Shown: positions 25,940 through 37,945 of the stretch, in pieces
Layout of the letters: each line of letters begins with the position of its first letter
Position numbering within the stretch: position 1 is the stretch's first letter
Source of the DNA: Glandiceps talaboti
Lineage: Eukaryota; Hemichordata; Enteropneusta; Spengelidae
Reading direction: 5' to 3'
DNA: 64,000 nucleotides
NCBI RefSeq assembly: GCF_964340395.1
Contig: NC_135558.1
Location: forward strand, 9,962,001 to 10,026,000
The notes under the pieces: model-generated
What the model was told of the DNA's origin: nothing
The model's database searches: none
What the model saw: only the letters and a program-made list of their open reading frames with translations
Position numbers and translations under genes: made by a program

Positions 25940-28078
25940 ATGAGTCTCTTAAATTACTTTCGAAAAAAATCAACAACAACCTCATCACCGGATGAGCAGT
26001 CGCCCGAAAAGACTGCTGATGGGCTACCAAACGAAAGTCCACAGAAAAAACTGAAAACCAGTCGCACGAGAAAATTTCAACAATCTTGGATGAGGGGACG
26101 GGAGGACTGGCTGAAATACGATAACGAAAAAGATGCCATGTTCTGCACGATCTGCCCTGTCGGGACATCCGCTTTTACCAACCAAGTCGGGTGTGTTAAC
26201 TTTCGCCTTGACCCTTTAAAGAAGCACGAAGTGAGTAGTTTTCATGCCAGATCTGTTGCACGACGTAAGGTGGAAATGAGTGCAAATCCTCGTCCTCTAG
26301 TTTCGTCACTTTTGAACATCGATCGAGCACAGTTTGATCGTCTTCAAATTTTATTTCGTACGGCCTACTACATCGCGAAACATGAGAAGCCGTTCACAGA
26401 TTTTCCTGGACTGTTAACACTACAAGAACTAAATAACGTGACAGTAGGAAATACGTATCGTAATGACAAGCAAGCGGCTTACTTTATTGATATCATCGCA
26501 GAAGCTATTCGCCTCGAAACTGTTCGTGTAATAGAGGGTAGTAGTTTCTATTCAGTTTTGAACGATTCTTCTACGGACCGCTCCGTTGTTGAGGAAGAGA
26601 TCGTGTATGTTAGAATTCTGGAAGATTATCGTCCCGTAACTAAGTTCCTAAGTTTGCAAGCCATGCCTCGTGGAACTGCAGAAGCAATAACAAATGCCAT
26701 TGACAGGGGATTTCAGACAGAACTTGGTATGAACGAAAATCAATGGAAAGAGAAACTAATCGGTATGGCTTCAGATGGTGCAGCGGTTATGATAGGTACG
26801 CGTTCAGGCGTCATGACTCGGGTTCGGAGAGACGTACCTCATCTCGTAAGTGTCCACTGTACCGCACATAGACTGGAGCTCTGTCTGAAGTCATCGTTGA
26901 AACAGTCGCGTGGGTTTGCAGATATTGAGGACTTTTTACTTAACATCTACAAATTTTATAATAACTCGCCCCGCAATCTCACTTCATTGAGAGAGGCCGG
27001 TCAGGCACACCAAATCGTCACATTGAAACCCACTAATGTATTGGGGACACGATGGGTTGATCACCATAAACGAGCACTGGAAGCTGTCGATCGCAACTGG
27101 TTGCCAATGGTTACTCACCTACAAGACGTTACCACACCAGGCAGTGATCATACTGAGGACAGTAAAAATAAGGCTAGAGGCTTCCTCGCGAAATTGACCG
27201 ATAAGAATTTTCTCAAGTCCATATTTATTCAATTAGACATATATCGAATTTTAAGTCGCTTGTCATTACTATTTCAGAAGAACGACACGTCCATTGAAAC
27301 TGTGAAATACGGTTTGAAGGTGTGTAGAGATAACCTCATTCTACTTCGAGATGAACCAGGGCCATCCGAAACCATGTATTATCAATCTCTACAGGCCAAT
27401 TCTTTTCGTGGCGTTGATTTAAATGTACGTCGAATACGCCATAATAATCACGCCGATCCCGATGACAACAAACGTGTTTTAATAAATACGTGCATAGATG
27501 AAGTAAACAGCCGATTTCGTTCTTTTCGTGAGAACCCTATCCTAGCTGCAGCAAACGTCTTCGATCCGACAAATTGGCCACAAGACCAAAATGAGCTCCG
27601 CCTGTATGGGCGTGATGACATAACTACGCTTGGCAGACACTTCCGCGATATATTAGCTCGACGGACAGAATTTAATGCTGACGAAGTGCTCGGTGAGTGG
27701 ACAGGCCTTAAAGCTGTTGTGATCGATACATTGGCAGTCAATCCTACGTTGAAATTCCTAGATATTTGGCAACTTATCCTTCGCCAAGAACTGGCAGAAT
27801 ACAGCAATGTTTTATCACTACTCAAAGTGGTATTACTAATACCTATTCACACCAGTGAATGCGAAAGGGGGTTTTCGCTAATGGGTCGTATCAAGACGGA
27901 TTGGAGAGCGGCGTTAAACACGCAGACGATGTGTCAGTTAATGAGAATCGTGCTCCACGGACCTACAATGGAGGATTTTGATCCTAGGAATGCAATCGAA
28001 ATGTGGTATAATCGAGGTCAGCGTATGCGTCGTCCAGACATACAGCCGTACGGACAACGGCATCAAGACAATGTTTAA
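25940..28078 (+). CDS. hAT transposase (ZNF862/C17orf113-like group), uninterrupted
   Basis: This enzyme would cut and paste the surrounding element. I start at ATG 25940, which has A at -3; the open frame runs back to 25865 without another ATG. The 712 residues hold an N-terminal zinc finger of TTF/BED type (FCTIC, then C and HEVSSFH; about residues 69-102). The RNase-H-like fold follows, with acidic residues in LNDSSTDRS (about 209) and MASDGAAVM (about 279), then the CTAHRLELCL motif. At the C terminus is the hAT dimerisation region with catalytic Glu in SECERGFSLMG (about 642). No stop or frameshift is seen. It could still be inactive through missense changes. The resemblance to domesticated ZNF862-type proteins is family-level only; here it sits in its own inverted repeats, so it is a transposon gene. 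Confidence 0.93.
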   Translation: MSLLNYFRKKSTTTSSPDEQSPEKTADGLPNESPQKKLKTSRTRKFQQSWMRGREDWLKYDNEKDAMFCTICPVGTSAFTNQVGCVNFRLDPLKKHEVSSFHARSVARRKVEMSANPRPLVSSLLNIDRAQFDRLQILFRTAYYIAKHEKPFTDFPGLLTLQELNNVTVGNTYRNDKQAAYFIDIIAEAIRLETVRVIEGSSFYSVLNDSSTDRSVVEEEIVYVRILEDYRPVTKFLSLQAMPRGTAEAITNAIDRGFQTELGMNENQWKEKLIGMASDGAAVMIGTRSGVMTRVRRDVPHLVSVHCTAHRLELCLKSSLKQSRGFADIEDFLLNIYKFYNNSPRNLTSLREAGQAHQIVTLKPTNVLGTRWVDHHKRALEAVDRNWLPMVTHLQDVTTPGSDHTEDSKNKARGFLAKLTDKNFLKSIFIQLDIYRILSRLSLLFQKNDTSIETVKYGLKVCRDNLILLRDEPGPSETMYYQSLQANSFRGVDLNVRRIRHNNHADPDDNKRVLINTCIDEVNSRFRSFRENPILAAANVFDPTNWPQDQNELRLYGRDDITTLGRHFRDILARRTEFNADEVLGEWTGLKAVVIDTLAVNPTLKFLDIWQLILRQELAEYSNVLSLLKVVLLIPIHTSECERGFSLMGRIKTDWRAALNTQTMCQLMRIVLHGPTMEDFDPRNAIEMWYNRGQRMRRPDIQPYGQRHQDNV

Positions 28079-29629
28079 ATACTCACTGACCTTCACAGCA
28101 GTGTATTGTTGCTTTGCACATTTATTGTTGGATATGTACTGCATTGGTTGATTGTTGGACATAATTATTGCCTTGGTGTTCGAATTTGTATGTACGGACG
28201 AGGGGTTAATCATAAAATGTCATTCAGTGTTTCATGTAAGCATAAAATATTGCCTATTTTCTTGTTTCACAACATAGTATTACTAGTACGCAAAAATAAT
28301 TCGTGCACGTTCCTAGAGCTAATTGCCCTCTTCGGTTGCAACATTCTTTCTAAAATGTGTACGGACAATCACACATATTGCGTACTCGGTGGGACTACAG
28401 TAATACCGGATTTGACCTTCTGACCTGAGAACATCGTTATTGCGCTTTCAGTTTGTGGTCGTTCATTCATAAAATGACAAATAAATTTGTTTCTTTTTTA
28501 AACAAATAAATGTTCTTTTTAATTTTTCTTCAAATTGAGTACAATGTACGCATAGGTAAAAAAAAATGAATACACTGATACAAATTTCAAATATTTGCGT
28601 ACTATAAAATAAAAAAAAATAATCTAAGTACAGTAAGATCATTAGATGTGACCTTTCCATAACACTTTAGTCATTCTGTGCTAATATGTTTTAAATCGCC
28701 GTAATATCGTGTGTAGTCAACATAAGGCAAAATAAAGTGAAAAGGAAAAATATGTACGTTCTTTACTCGTCGTGTGTGTGTGTGAACGAACTGTCTTGCT
28801 TGTTCAATTGCAGGACGCGATATGTTTGACGTCTACATCGCTACATATTATTCTCTCATGAATATTTATATTTGACAACGATGTTATGACGTCACACCCT
28901 GGACGCACCATGTGCTGCGATCGCGATGTCAGCTAATTCAGATACTTCCGGGGTACATTTCGTGATAACAATTCCGCAAACATTGATGAAAAACATGCGT
29001 TTTAATCCGTGAAGCACTTCCTTACGTTGTTAGTACTTTACACGAAGTTGTTGGTTACTGACAGCAGGACCCGTTCACCCATTTTCGGTACGATGTCAAT
29101 TTTGTCATTTCCGTAATGCTCGGCTCGAGTGGTGATGGAATCATAGCCGAAGTCGATGCGTTCATTCACATTTCGGATTTTAATGTAAAACATTTTAGGA
29201 AATGCATGAACGAATATACAGACTGGGAATTACGAAACTCGAATTTCATGCGACGACAATCAGTACGTAATAGATGAGGCTGATGGTATATGACATCGAA
29301 ACACGGTCTTTTGATGGACTGGTGTAAAATGGTCAAGCAGTCAAGTAGATGAATGGTCATGGTGTGTTCATAGTTTATGCCATATGAGTAATCATGGATA
29401 CTTGAGACGTTTGTCCTATCATTACAACAGAAATTCGTAACTTTATTATCAACCATTTTTACATTGTTAAACAGACATTATAGTCCACATTCAGTGTTGG
29501 TAAACCACTGTTGTATGATAACTATGTACACAAATATATGGGGCTACCAGTGAAGGTCATGGGGCTACTGACCTTTATGAATGGTAGCCCACAGGGGCTA
29601 CCAAGGAGAAAAGTTAATTTCGAGCCCTG
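28079..29629. other. 3' non-coding part of the hAT element
   Basis: The 1.5 kb after the transposase stop contains AATAAA hexamers at 28480-28485 and 28731-28736, which could end the transposase transcript. A 96-codon ATG-started frame lies on the minus strand (29166-29456), but it has no recognisable motif and I do not call it a gene. Confidence 0.5.
29540..29602. promoter_or_regulatory. hAT 3' subterminal repeats
   Basis: The stretch carries GGGGCTACCAGTGAAGGTCA, GGGGCTACTGACCTT and GGTAGCCCACAGGGGCTACC. These match the motif seen at the 5' end in direct and inverted orientation. Confidence 0.5.
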
Positions 29630-29644
29630 TGTACATGTAGCTAT

Positions 29645-30112
29645 GAGACTTGGCTATCTGACTAGCTGGGAGACTTGGCTATCTGGCTAGGTGAGAGACT
29701 TGACTATCTGACTAGGTGAGAGACTTGGCTATCTGACTAGCTGAGAGACTTAGCTATCTGACTAGGTGAGAGACTTGGCTATCTGACTAGGTGAGAGACT
29801 TGGCTATCTGACTAGCTGAGAGACTTGGCTATCTGACTCGGTGAGAGATTTGGCTATCTGACAAGGTGCGAGACTTGGCTATCTGGCTAGGTGAGAGACT
29901 TGGCTATCTGACTAGGTGCGAGACTTGGCTATCTGACTAGGTGAGAGACTTGGCTATCTGACTAGCTGAGAGACTTGGCTATCTGACTAAGCTGAGAGAC
30001 TTGGCTATCTGACTAGGTGAGAGACTTGGCTATCTGACTAGCTGAGAGACTTGGCTATCTGACTAGCTGAGAGACTTGGCTATCAGAATAGCTGAGAGAC
30101 ATAGCCTCTGGA
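29645..30112. repeat. 25-bp minisatellite, 18 full units plus a partial
   Basis: Consensus begins GAGACTTGGCTATCTGACTA and ends GGTGA or GCTGA. Two main variants (AGGTGA and AGCTGA) are interspersed. One unit has an extra base (ACTAAGCTGA). Confidence 0.95.
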
Positions 30113-30934
30113 CTACAACATACTGACTGACAAATTGTTCTAGCAAATGACTTTGTGAAGCCCAACAGCCAAGACTCTGGGCTAACTCAACATGGCTGAT
30201 TCAGCGCTGTGGTTTTCAACTTGAAAGCTTTTGACCAAACACAATCATCTCACACGTATAGTATCGTCTAACATGGCCTGAACTAAAAACAGCTTGAACT
30301 TTTGATTACATGTACATAGTTCTGTTCCTGTACAGGCTTTTTGAAGAAACTATCAATTCAATATAAACCTGTGCTTATGGTATGTAATAACCTGAAGCTA
30401 AAGGTGAAAGATACAGAATTCAAATAAAAAAAAGAATAACAGAGAGATTTTCATCTGGGTTTCATATAAGGCTGACTGATAAAAAGAAATAGAGATGATA
30501 AAGAGATTTACAATGTAGATTTTCTTTGTCAAGAGAATGATTCACATCTAAATCATACCTTGATGCCTAGGTTTCCTATAAAATTTTCATTTGCCTACAA
30601 ACAAATGAGACGCAATAAATACTTCCATTTAGAGAATTAGGCTATTATGTTGAGCTCTAAAGCTATCCTGCACAATAAAACATGTATGATCAAAAGAAGC
30701 GATGTGGCTTAAAACGGCAATATATTTCTTATTGATTGCCAATGACAATTTCATTTGCAGGCATCTAAAGTTCATCTGATGTAAAAACTTGACAAAATGA
30801 TACTACATGATATTTCTAACACTAGAAACTGCATCATCGAGATCTTCGATTTTTGTTGAAGAAATAGGCAAAAGGTCTATCCTGTACTAGCCTGTTTATT
30901 GCACTTTTGAGATTGCACATCGCTAGCTGGCCAT

Positions 30935-31244
30935 GCCCTCACATCCTACGCTTGTCGTCAGAACATTTTCAAAGCTGATAGTAATGTATCTAAAATTCTC
31001 GCCCAATAGCCTGGCCAATCAGTGTGCAGTTCCTTCAATCATGACTAGTCAGATTATCACTTTCAAATGTACACCACATTTTGCCAAGTGTAGGCAAAAC
31101 ATGAAGTGGACATGTGATAATTTACATATTATTTACATATGGTACTATGTAAATTTAACATATGGGTGTTTGATAATGACTTTTGGGGTGTGCCTCCCTG
31201 AATCCTTTGAAAATGTTCTCATGACAAGCAAAGGATGTGAGGGC
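30935..31244. mobile_element. MITE with about 38-bp terminal inverted repeats
   Basis: The left arm GCCCTCACATCCTACGCTTG...AGAACATTTTCAAAG is inverted at the right end (CTTTGAAAATGTTCTCATGA...GGATGTGAGGGC) with a few mismatches. The element is 310 bp with no obvious target duplication. It carries a chance 104-residue frame. Confidence 0.7.
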
Positions 31245-31362
31245 TAGGAGATACAACCAGCTAACAATTGTATCCCAACAGTGCAGTCCCGACTGCAGTC
31301 AACAGGTTACAAAAACAAGGGCTAGGAGGTACAACCAGCTTACAATGCATCTCCACAGCACA
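31240..31362. repeat. Two-copy repeat GGGCTAGGAGRTACAACCAG
   Basis: The block occurs next to the right end of the MITE at 30935-31244 and again about 79 bp later. Confidence 0.6.
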
Positions 31363-32228
31363 GTAAATTTCATAGGCTAATCTTGTATATCTAATCTATG
31401 GATATTAGAATCTTCTCTGGATAAACGTGGTAGCTCCTATATGACTCAAGGTCCAGCAATGTCTGTTTACAAGTTGACAAAATATCTTACTTTGTCTTTC
31501 ATTGGGAACACACCCAGCTCCATATTAAAAAGTACACATACCTTTCTTGCTTTGATTTCAGATAACCCAAACACCAAAAGTACTTGTAGGTTTTGGAATG
31601 CATTTGGCCATGCAATTTATCATAATAACATAGAATCCACTAAACTTATAATACAGAACATCATCTGGCTTCACAAAATTTTAACTAAGTTTCACCATTT
31701 TATTGTCTGATGCTACAAAAATCTTACTATCATTGCTACATCATCATTGAGTTTGACAAAAATTTAAGTACGAATATATAGTATGAATCCCCTCAATTTA
31801 AGATATCTTCCACAAAGAAAATGTAACATATTTTTTTTCATGCTAGAAAATGAAATGTACAATGTACCAATGTCAGTTAAGATTTTTATTGAGCCAGATG
31901 ATAAAATGGAGCAAAGTTAGCCAATGAATCAGATACCTTTCTGTTTCAGTAACTGTTTTTCTAATGATTCTATTGTAAATAGCAAGGACTGCATTCTCTT
32001 GTATTTTATATCAAACATACATTTAATTGTTATTTGGAAGAGCTGGAAATATAAAGACAAATGTACTTGTCACAGCTTTAGTTAGATTTGTAATCTTGTT
32101 ATCTGATAACATATTTGTTTAAAACTTGTAAATATGGATGTAGGAAGCAACCATGAAGCACTACAAAAGTTTGAAGTGTTTTATTTTTTATGGTGTTCCA
32201 CTATAACTGTACTAGTCTAGAAACTCTA

Positions 32229-32359
32229 TGTAGGGGCAAGTTTTCTACGATCTCTTGCCCCATGATCATTTGTCTGGATGCCAACATGGTATCGAGACTC
32301 TATGAAGGATAGTACAACTGTACTAGACTACATGATCGTAGACGTAGAAAACGAGCCCA
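32229..32359. mobile_element. TA-flanked MITE family, short copy 3
   Basis: The ends GGGGCAAGTTTTCTACGATC and GTAGAAAACGAGCCCA match the family TIR. The 131-bp copy has lost most of the interior. TA lies on both sides. Confidence 0.55.
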
Positions 32360-35300
32360 TATGTTTACAGTTTCCAGACTACTATACCTATAATTCAGCA
32401 GCTGTTTACAGCTGATCAACAGGCTGTAGGGTGTGTTAACAGCCATTGGCAAGTAGCTTTTACTGACAAATTCATCAACTGCAATCTCCACAGTACAAGT
32501 TATCCATGCGTGACAAACTAGGTAAGTTGAGAAACTAATTAATAACTGCAATCAAAGAGGAGCACTTTTAACTGCATAGATACAATAATTATTCACTTTG
32601 CGGGATATGCGTGTCTATACATTTCTGGCAGAACACTTTACCGCACTAAACTGCTATAGTACAATTATTCACTTTTCAGCCTACATGTATCTATGTTTTT
32701 GTATCTTAGACGGAAACGATGTCATTTTAAAATTCAATAAATACTACCGCTAGATATAATAATTATCTATTTTATGAATGAGAAATTAAATTAAAATTGT
32801 TCACATGTACTGTGGCTATTTGTGCAATGGAGACACCATTCCTGAGGACAATACTCATTTTCTGTTCAATCTAAATAATTAAATTTGCCCTACCCGATTA
32901 AATTTGATTAAATTTGACCATTTGGTCAACAGATGATGAACGGCAGTGAGACACAGACATCCTTAGTCTACAGTTTGTTATCTTCTACAAAGTAGATAAC
33001 AGCAAGACAGGTTTTACAAATATATTGTGAAAATGTGTATAAAATATTATTTTTGTAACAAAATTTCACCATTAGTATGATTTCTATCTAAAATGAAATG
33101 GTAAAAAGAAAAAAAATACAAAAATTTTAACTTTTCACTCAAATAGTTTTGAGAGCAAATACTTTATACTAATGAGATTTCCAATTCATGTAGGCCTTAA
33201 TACATTTACAGACTACCAGCCTGGAGCCAACATTAATATCACTAAATGTAATATAGTGACTGCCATAATTTGCGACAGACTATATTTAGCTAAGAGATTC
33301 CAATTAGAATTAATCTTCTTTTACTAAGAATATTATTGTGAATTGCAAACCATATTAGTCTTCCCCTAAATTGTACTTGACTAAAATATCTTGACATCTA
33401 AGTTCTACTCAATAAATTGTACTATTCCATTTTAAGCCCCAGTACTTGGCAGTAGCAGTAATTTATCTTTTCTATGTTACATTTTCTCCGTTCAAAATTA
33501 CATCAAGTCTTTACATTGAAAAGTTTTATCAATTTGATTACCATCTAATACTCATTTATGGTGCTGCGTATACTGGCTTGATGTCCATATGTAAACAGTC
33601 ATGAAAGAGGCAAGGACACTTTATCTGTTATGAATTGGTGGCATGCTGATAGGATTTGATCACTTTGCTTCAGAAAATACAACAACAAAAAGAACAAAAT
33701 TTATAGAAAGTATCTTTCCAATTGTAGCTACAGGAGGTAAAATTTCTTAGATACTACAGTGGCAACTGGGGTTTCGGCTTAAAGATAAACATGTCCTAAA
33801 CTTTGATGCTCAATGTAGTAGATTATACAAGTATGTTATACAATAGCACTTCCTCTGTTGTCCAGATATAGCACCCTTTAATCAAGATAGCATGAACACT
33901 TGAAGTCCCCAAAATATACACTGCAAGATCATGGAAGTCATCACAGATACTATTCTACTGTAAGTAAAAATTAAACCAACATCTATTCAATAGCTTATAT
34001 CAACATGTCACATCAGTGCTTTTAGTTTGTGTCTATCTTAGTAACCCAAAACCTAGATTGCCCCCCCCCCCCCCCCATCTTATCCTACAGAAGTACAGCT
34101 ACACACCTTAAAATTATCTTAGCAACTAATATGCAGTGTCACGGTCATTTCTCTGGGCCACAGAGGACATGATTTGGAGAAAGAAATGAAACTGAATGCT
34201 TGTGAAACAGTCATTGAACACTGGGGCTAACACTTAGATACATTGATAGTATGATACAATGCGTTATTGTTCCACGCCAACAAAAGAACAATGCTGCTGG
34301 TAGCAAGGATTGAATTCTGTTATTTGAGTAGAGACTCCCCTGGGATAGTTGCCACAGACACACATATATTAATACAACTTTATCCTGGTGTCGATTTATT
34401 ACTCTGGGTACTCACAAGTACTCACCTCTCAAGAACAGTTATAAACTGCCCGTACTTACATCATGTTTTTGCAAAGGTTTTAAAACCCAGCAACACAAAG
34501 GAGGAAATCATGTAAGACTTGAAACACTTGTACAGTTACCAACGTACAGTGAAAATTGTGTCACCTACGACACTCTGTCGCCTGGCTCAGCAAAAATCTA
34601 CATAATGTACTCGTTTCATTGTCTGGCTTGACAAAAAAAAATCTTACTAAAATTTGCTACATTTTCTTTATCTGAAGTACTTAGTCTCTTCTGAAGATTT
34701 TTTTTAAAAGCCAGCCAGACACTAAAATGTAACATTGTTTAGTGACATTATGTTCAACCCAGACAACACTGGTTCCAATAATTTAATTTTCATTGTACAT
34801 GTTTAACAATAACTACAAACTCTGGGAGATTATAGAGAATGACAATAACAACCTACTGTACACTATTATAAAAGACATAAAAATTTGTATTTTGAGAAAA
34901 ATGGCAGCTATTCACAATATAAAAATATTATGTTTATTGCAATAACTCACCACCTAAATGTGTGTATTGTAAGAAGCCAATGAAAGATTGTAAGAAGCCA
35001 CTGAAAGACTTGACAACCAATTTCCTGAAGGACGTCATTTTGTTGTCATTTTTATCGTTTGCTACACTCTTTGTAAAGTGAAAAAAACTCAACTATGGTA
35101 ACATTATCACATAATTTTTAAACCATATCCAAGCAAACATACTTACAATATAATAATTACGGAGCAATTTCACTTATTTTCATTTAGTTTTACCATAGTT
35201 ATTGGAGATACAAAATGTCTATGGTTTTACAAGACTACATGCACTGAACCACTGCAGTACATGTATCTGCCATTTTTGTCATATTTTTTATATGAAGTTC

Positions 35301-35460
35301 ACTGTTAGCTTACATTTTCCAGTACACTGAGTTTTATTTCTGTCAATATGATTTGGCCTGTATAGTCATATCATTTTCTATAATCACTGGAGCACAGTAC
35401 CACTACATACATAATATAATGTTTTTCGCAGTGCTGCTATAGAAATGCAAAACAAATACT
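32360..35460. other. No feature recognised
   Basis: Very AT-rich, with a C run at 34061-34076. No coding signal. Confidence 0.5.
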
Positions 35461-35462
35461 CC

Positions 35463-35520
35463 GGGGTATGACTCAGAGACAGCCTGTCCGGCTACCAAGA
35501 GGCCAATGGCTTCAATTCCT
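35463..35520 (+). repeat. Possible tRNA-derived sequence
   Basis: A weak A box (TGACTCAGAGA) and B box (GGCTTCAATTCC) are about 39 bases apart. The pattern fits a degenerate SINE head better than a gene. Confidence 0.25.
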
Positions 35521-36355
35521 CATGAAATATTATGTATTATACGTTATCATTCTTTAGACTTATAGCACAGCTGTTCAATAAAATATCATTGCAATTTTTT
35601 TAGTTCTGATTTGATTGTGATGTGTTGCGTTCAGGTGATAGGATATAACCGTCACCTATTTATTTTAATTATGTAAATTCCAATTGATTTCCATTCTACG
35701 CATCACCTACTTGTTACGCTGTAATGCTATTGACTTTGAACTGATAAACTTGTTTTTGGTATGATCATAAACTTGTTATCTCTTGACAGATGCTTCTGTC
35801 AACAATGTTCACAGAGATCGCTATCTCCTGGGTTTGTTTACATCAAAACATAATACCTGGATGCATGTTTCAAGTAAAACTTAGCTACCGCAGTCGACCT
35901 CGTGCGTGTGTCTCTGCGGTGACCCACTCAAAACAATGCATTCACCCTGCACGTCACCCACCCGTCACGTCTGGCTGCTTGCAGTCTACACAACTAACAT
36001 ATCTGACACTTCGTTTGTTTCATGTTTATCACACATGCTTTCGATTCAAATTAAAGTTAAAACATTAGAATTAGTTTTAGGTTTCCGCTTTTCTAACAAA
36101 CACATACGGTGAAAACACTCTGTTTTCAGTTAGTTATTTACTACACCTATGTGACATTGAAAATGTGTGTCTACGCACACATGTCTCCGAGTCCGAAGTC
36201 AAACGACACGTACTGTGGTGTGTACCGAAGTGTAACGTTACGTTTAGAATTTAGCCAACTCGACCCCGTTTGCTGAAATCAAATACAAAATCGATTGCAG
36301 TGTTGTTGTGGTTGTTTTTTTATCTTGTGGCATCGATAGGCAATACATAACTTAC

Positions 36356-36950
36356 CGCATCAAACATCAAAAGCCGGCGAAGCTCAGCTCAACCTTGCGC
36401 CATAAGTCCGGGATTTGCCACACGTTCTTCAGATTCTAAAGGCTATGCTGGCACTGACAGTTTCTTCGACTCGTCTTTGCCTTTCAAAATCAGTGTCAAA
36501 CAGTTTGGTGAACCAGTGTCTCTGTGAGGAAGTAACTTCCGACTCCGTGTGCCCCCGGATATTTCCGTCGACCCGTTGGGCTGTCTGTGAGACAGCAGGA
36601 GGGATGTACAAACGTAAACAATCCAGCTGGTTGCTGACGAATCGCGAAATGATCTTGGGAGAGTGCTGAGCAAGTCAGCTGAGTTGGCCCTCGCACAGTC
36701 GAAGAGTATTTTTACGACGGCGAGTATGTTGTCAGGAAACAGACTAAAATCACTGTACACAATTAACTGTCGGTTAAGAATGATCCGAAGAACTCTCTCA
36801 AGTACTTTAAAATGGTACAAAATGGGCTGAATTCGCACAAAACTATGGTTTTCATATGCCTGTCGTATCGTGATTTACACAGCTAGCAGCCGACTCGACT
36901 GGCGGTGAGCGTGAATGAGCCGCGTTCATGACGTCAGAGTATGGTTGCCT
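36356..36950 (-). other. Candidate non-coding first exon with promoter of an unidentified minus-strand gene
   Basis: The stretch is CpG-richer than its surroundings and ends on the minus strand at GATGCG|GTAAGTT, a strong splice donor at 36355. A CRE palindrome lies just upstream. The minus strand has short ATG frames only; a 131-codon open stretch at 36443-36838 lacks an in-frame ATG. A start at the very end (ATG TTT GAT GCG) is possible but in a weak context. No downstream exon was recognised to the left, so the gene is not identified. Confidence 0.4.
36929..36936. promoter_or_regulatory. Palindromic CRE, TGACGTCA
   Basis: A full consensus cAMP-response element lies at the upstream edge of the CpG-richer patch, about where a minus-strand promoter would be. 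The GTTGCCTGGTGCC next to it resembles a degenerate RFX site. Confidence 0.45.
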
Positions 36951-37945
36951 GGTGCCAGAGGGAATTGTGGGAAATTACTCTCTCAAGCATACACTGTAAA
37001 GTTTGTAAATCTCTCAATAACATGATTTGTTTAGTTTTAAAAAAAAATAATAATAACAGGTTTTGAACATAAATAAATGTTTCCTTGTATCACAGTATTG
37101 ACATGGAAACATCTGTTGACCTTCAGACAACAAGTTGATACATGGGGTCTGTGCCCTTTAAATCAAAATGATGTTTTTAATTCATTGGTCGTATCTTCCT
37201 TACTATAGATGTGCATTCCTTCCTATAACATTGTTTCGTCTATGAATTGATATTAATGTACACAAGCGTTTTCTTAAGTTGGGAAGCGTTTTCTTGAGTT
37301 GACGGTGCAAGTTTTTCTTACTAACAGGGGATTAAAGTATTTTCCAATGACAATCCATTGATCGAATCGAATTTGGATCTGATCCAAAGTGGAACTGACA
37401 CTGTCGATTTCAAATTTATGTCTCGCGTCACAATCACAATGAATCGTGATTGGTTACTTGGAGACTTTTCACTTGGTCACGAGAGGAAGGATCGTGTGTT
37501 CATTGGATTTGTCAGTTAACTGGAAACTGTTTTATAAAAAACGAAGTACATTCTGTCTGAAAGTGTCTTGTTGTACGTACGTCATTATAGCCCCCAGCTA
37601 TTGTTTCAATGTCATCTATCTGTTTTATCGTGATGTTTGTAATAGTCTAATCTGTGTGGTGAAAACGTTCAAATTTGGACGACAATTTCCCCGTAGATTT
37701 TCCGGAATGTAGTTTAATATCAGCTCATCAACGCCAACCCACTTCATTTTGTATCTCTTTGTTCGTTGTCAAGGAAACCAGTGAGTTTCACGCTGAGTAT
37801 AGTAGAATTCGAAAGTGAATCGAAGGCATAGGGGACAGCAATATAGGTGTATACACACGGATATAGAATACGAAAATTAAGATACGCGTATTAAAACCAG
37901 TATTTCTGCCGAGGGATTTCAACATGTTGTACTTGTATTGGTAAA

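Larger units (their letters stand above)
25440..29629 (+). mobile_element. hAT-superfamily DNA transposon, apparently complete
   Basis: The element is 4,190 bp and begins CAGGGCTCGAAATTAAC; its end is the exact reverse complement, GTTAATTTCGAGCCCTG. These are typical hAT terminal inverted repeats. The flanks share TGTACA (25434-25439 and 29630-29635). Because that sequence is palindromic and the next bases differ, I see 6 bp rather than the usual 8-bp hAT duplication. Inside are subterminal hairpins, one transposase gene on the plus strand and about 1.5 kb of 3' sequence without a convincing gene. CpG is richer than in the surroundings. The element interrupts a 25-bp minisatellite. Intact frame and matched ends suggest recent insertion. 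Confidence 0.92.

Noticed and set aside
29166-29456. 96-codon ATG frame on the minus strand inside the hAT element
   Set aside because: No motif known for hAT accessory proteins; probably chance.
29645-30112. CRISPR-like regular repeats
   Set aside because: Units are contiguous 25-mers without unique spacers, in an animal genome: a minisatellite.
30933-31247. 104-codon plus-strand frame
   Set aside because: It spans exactly an inverted-repeat element and has no protein features.
36443-36838. 131-codon minus-strand open stretch in the CpG-richer patch
   Set aside because: No in-frame ATG and no recognisable domain. It is more likely 5' UTR than coding.
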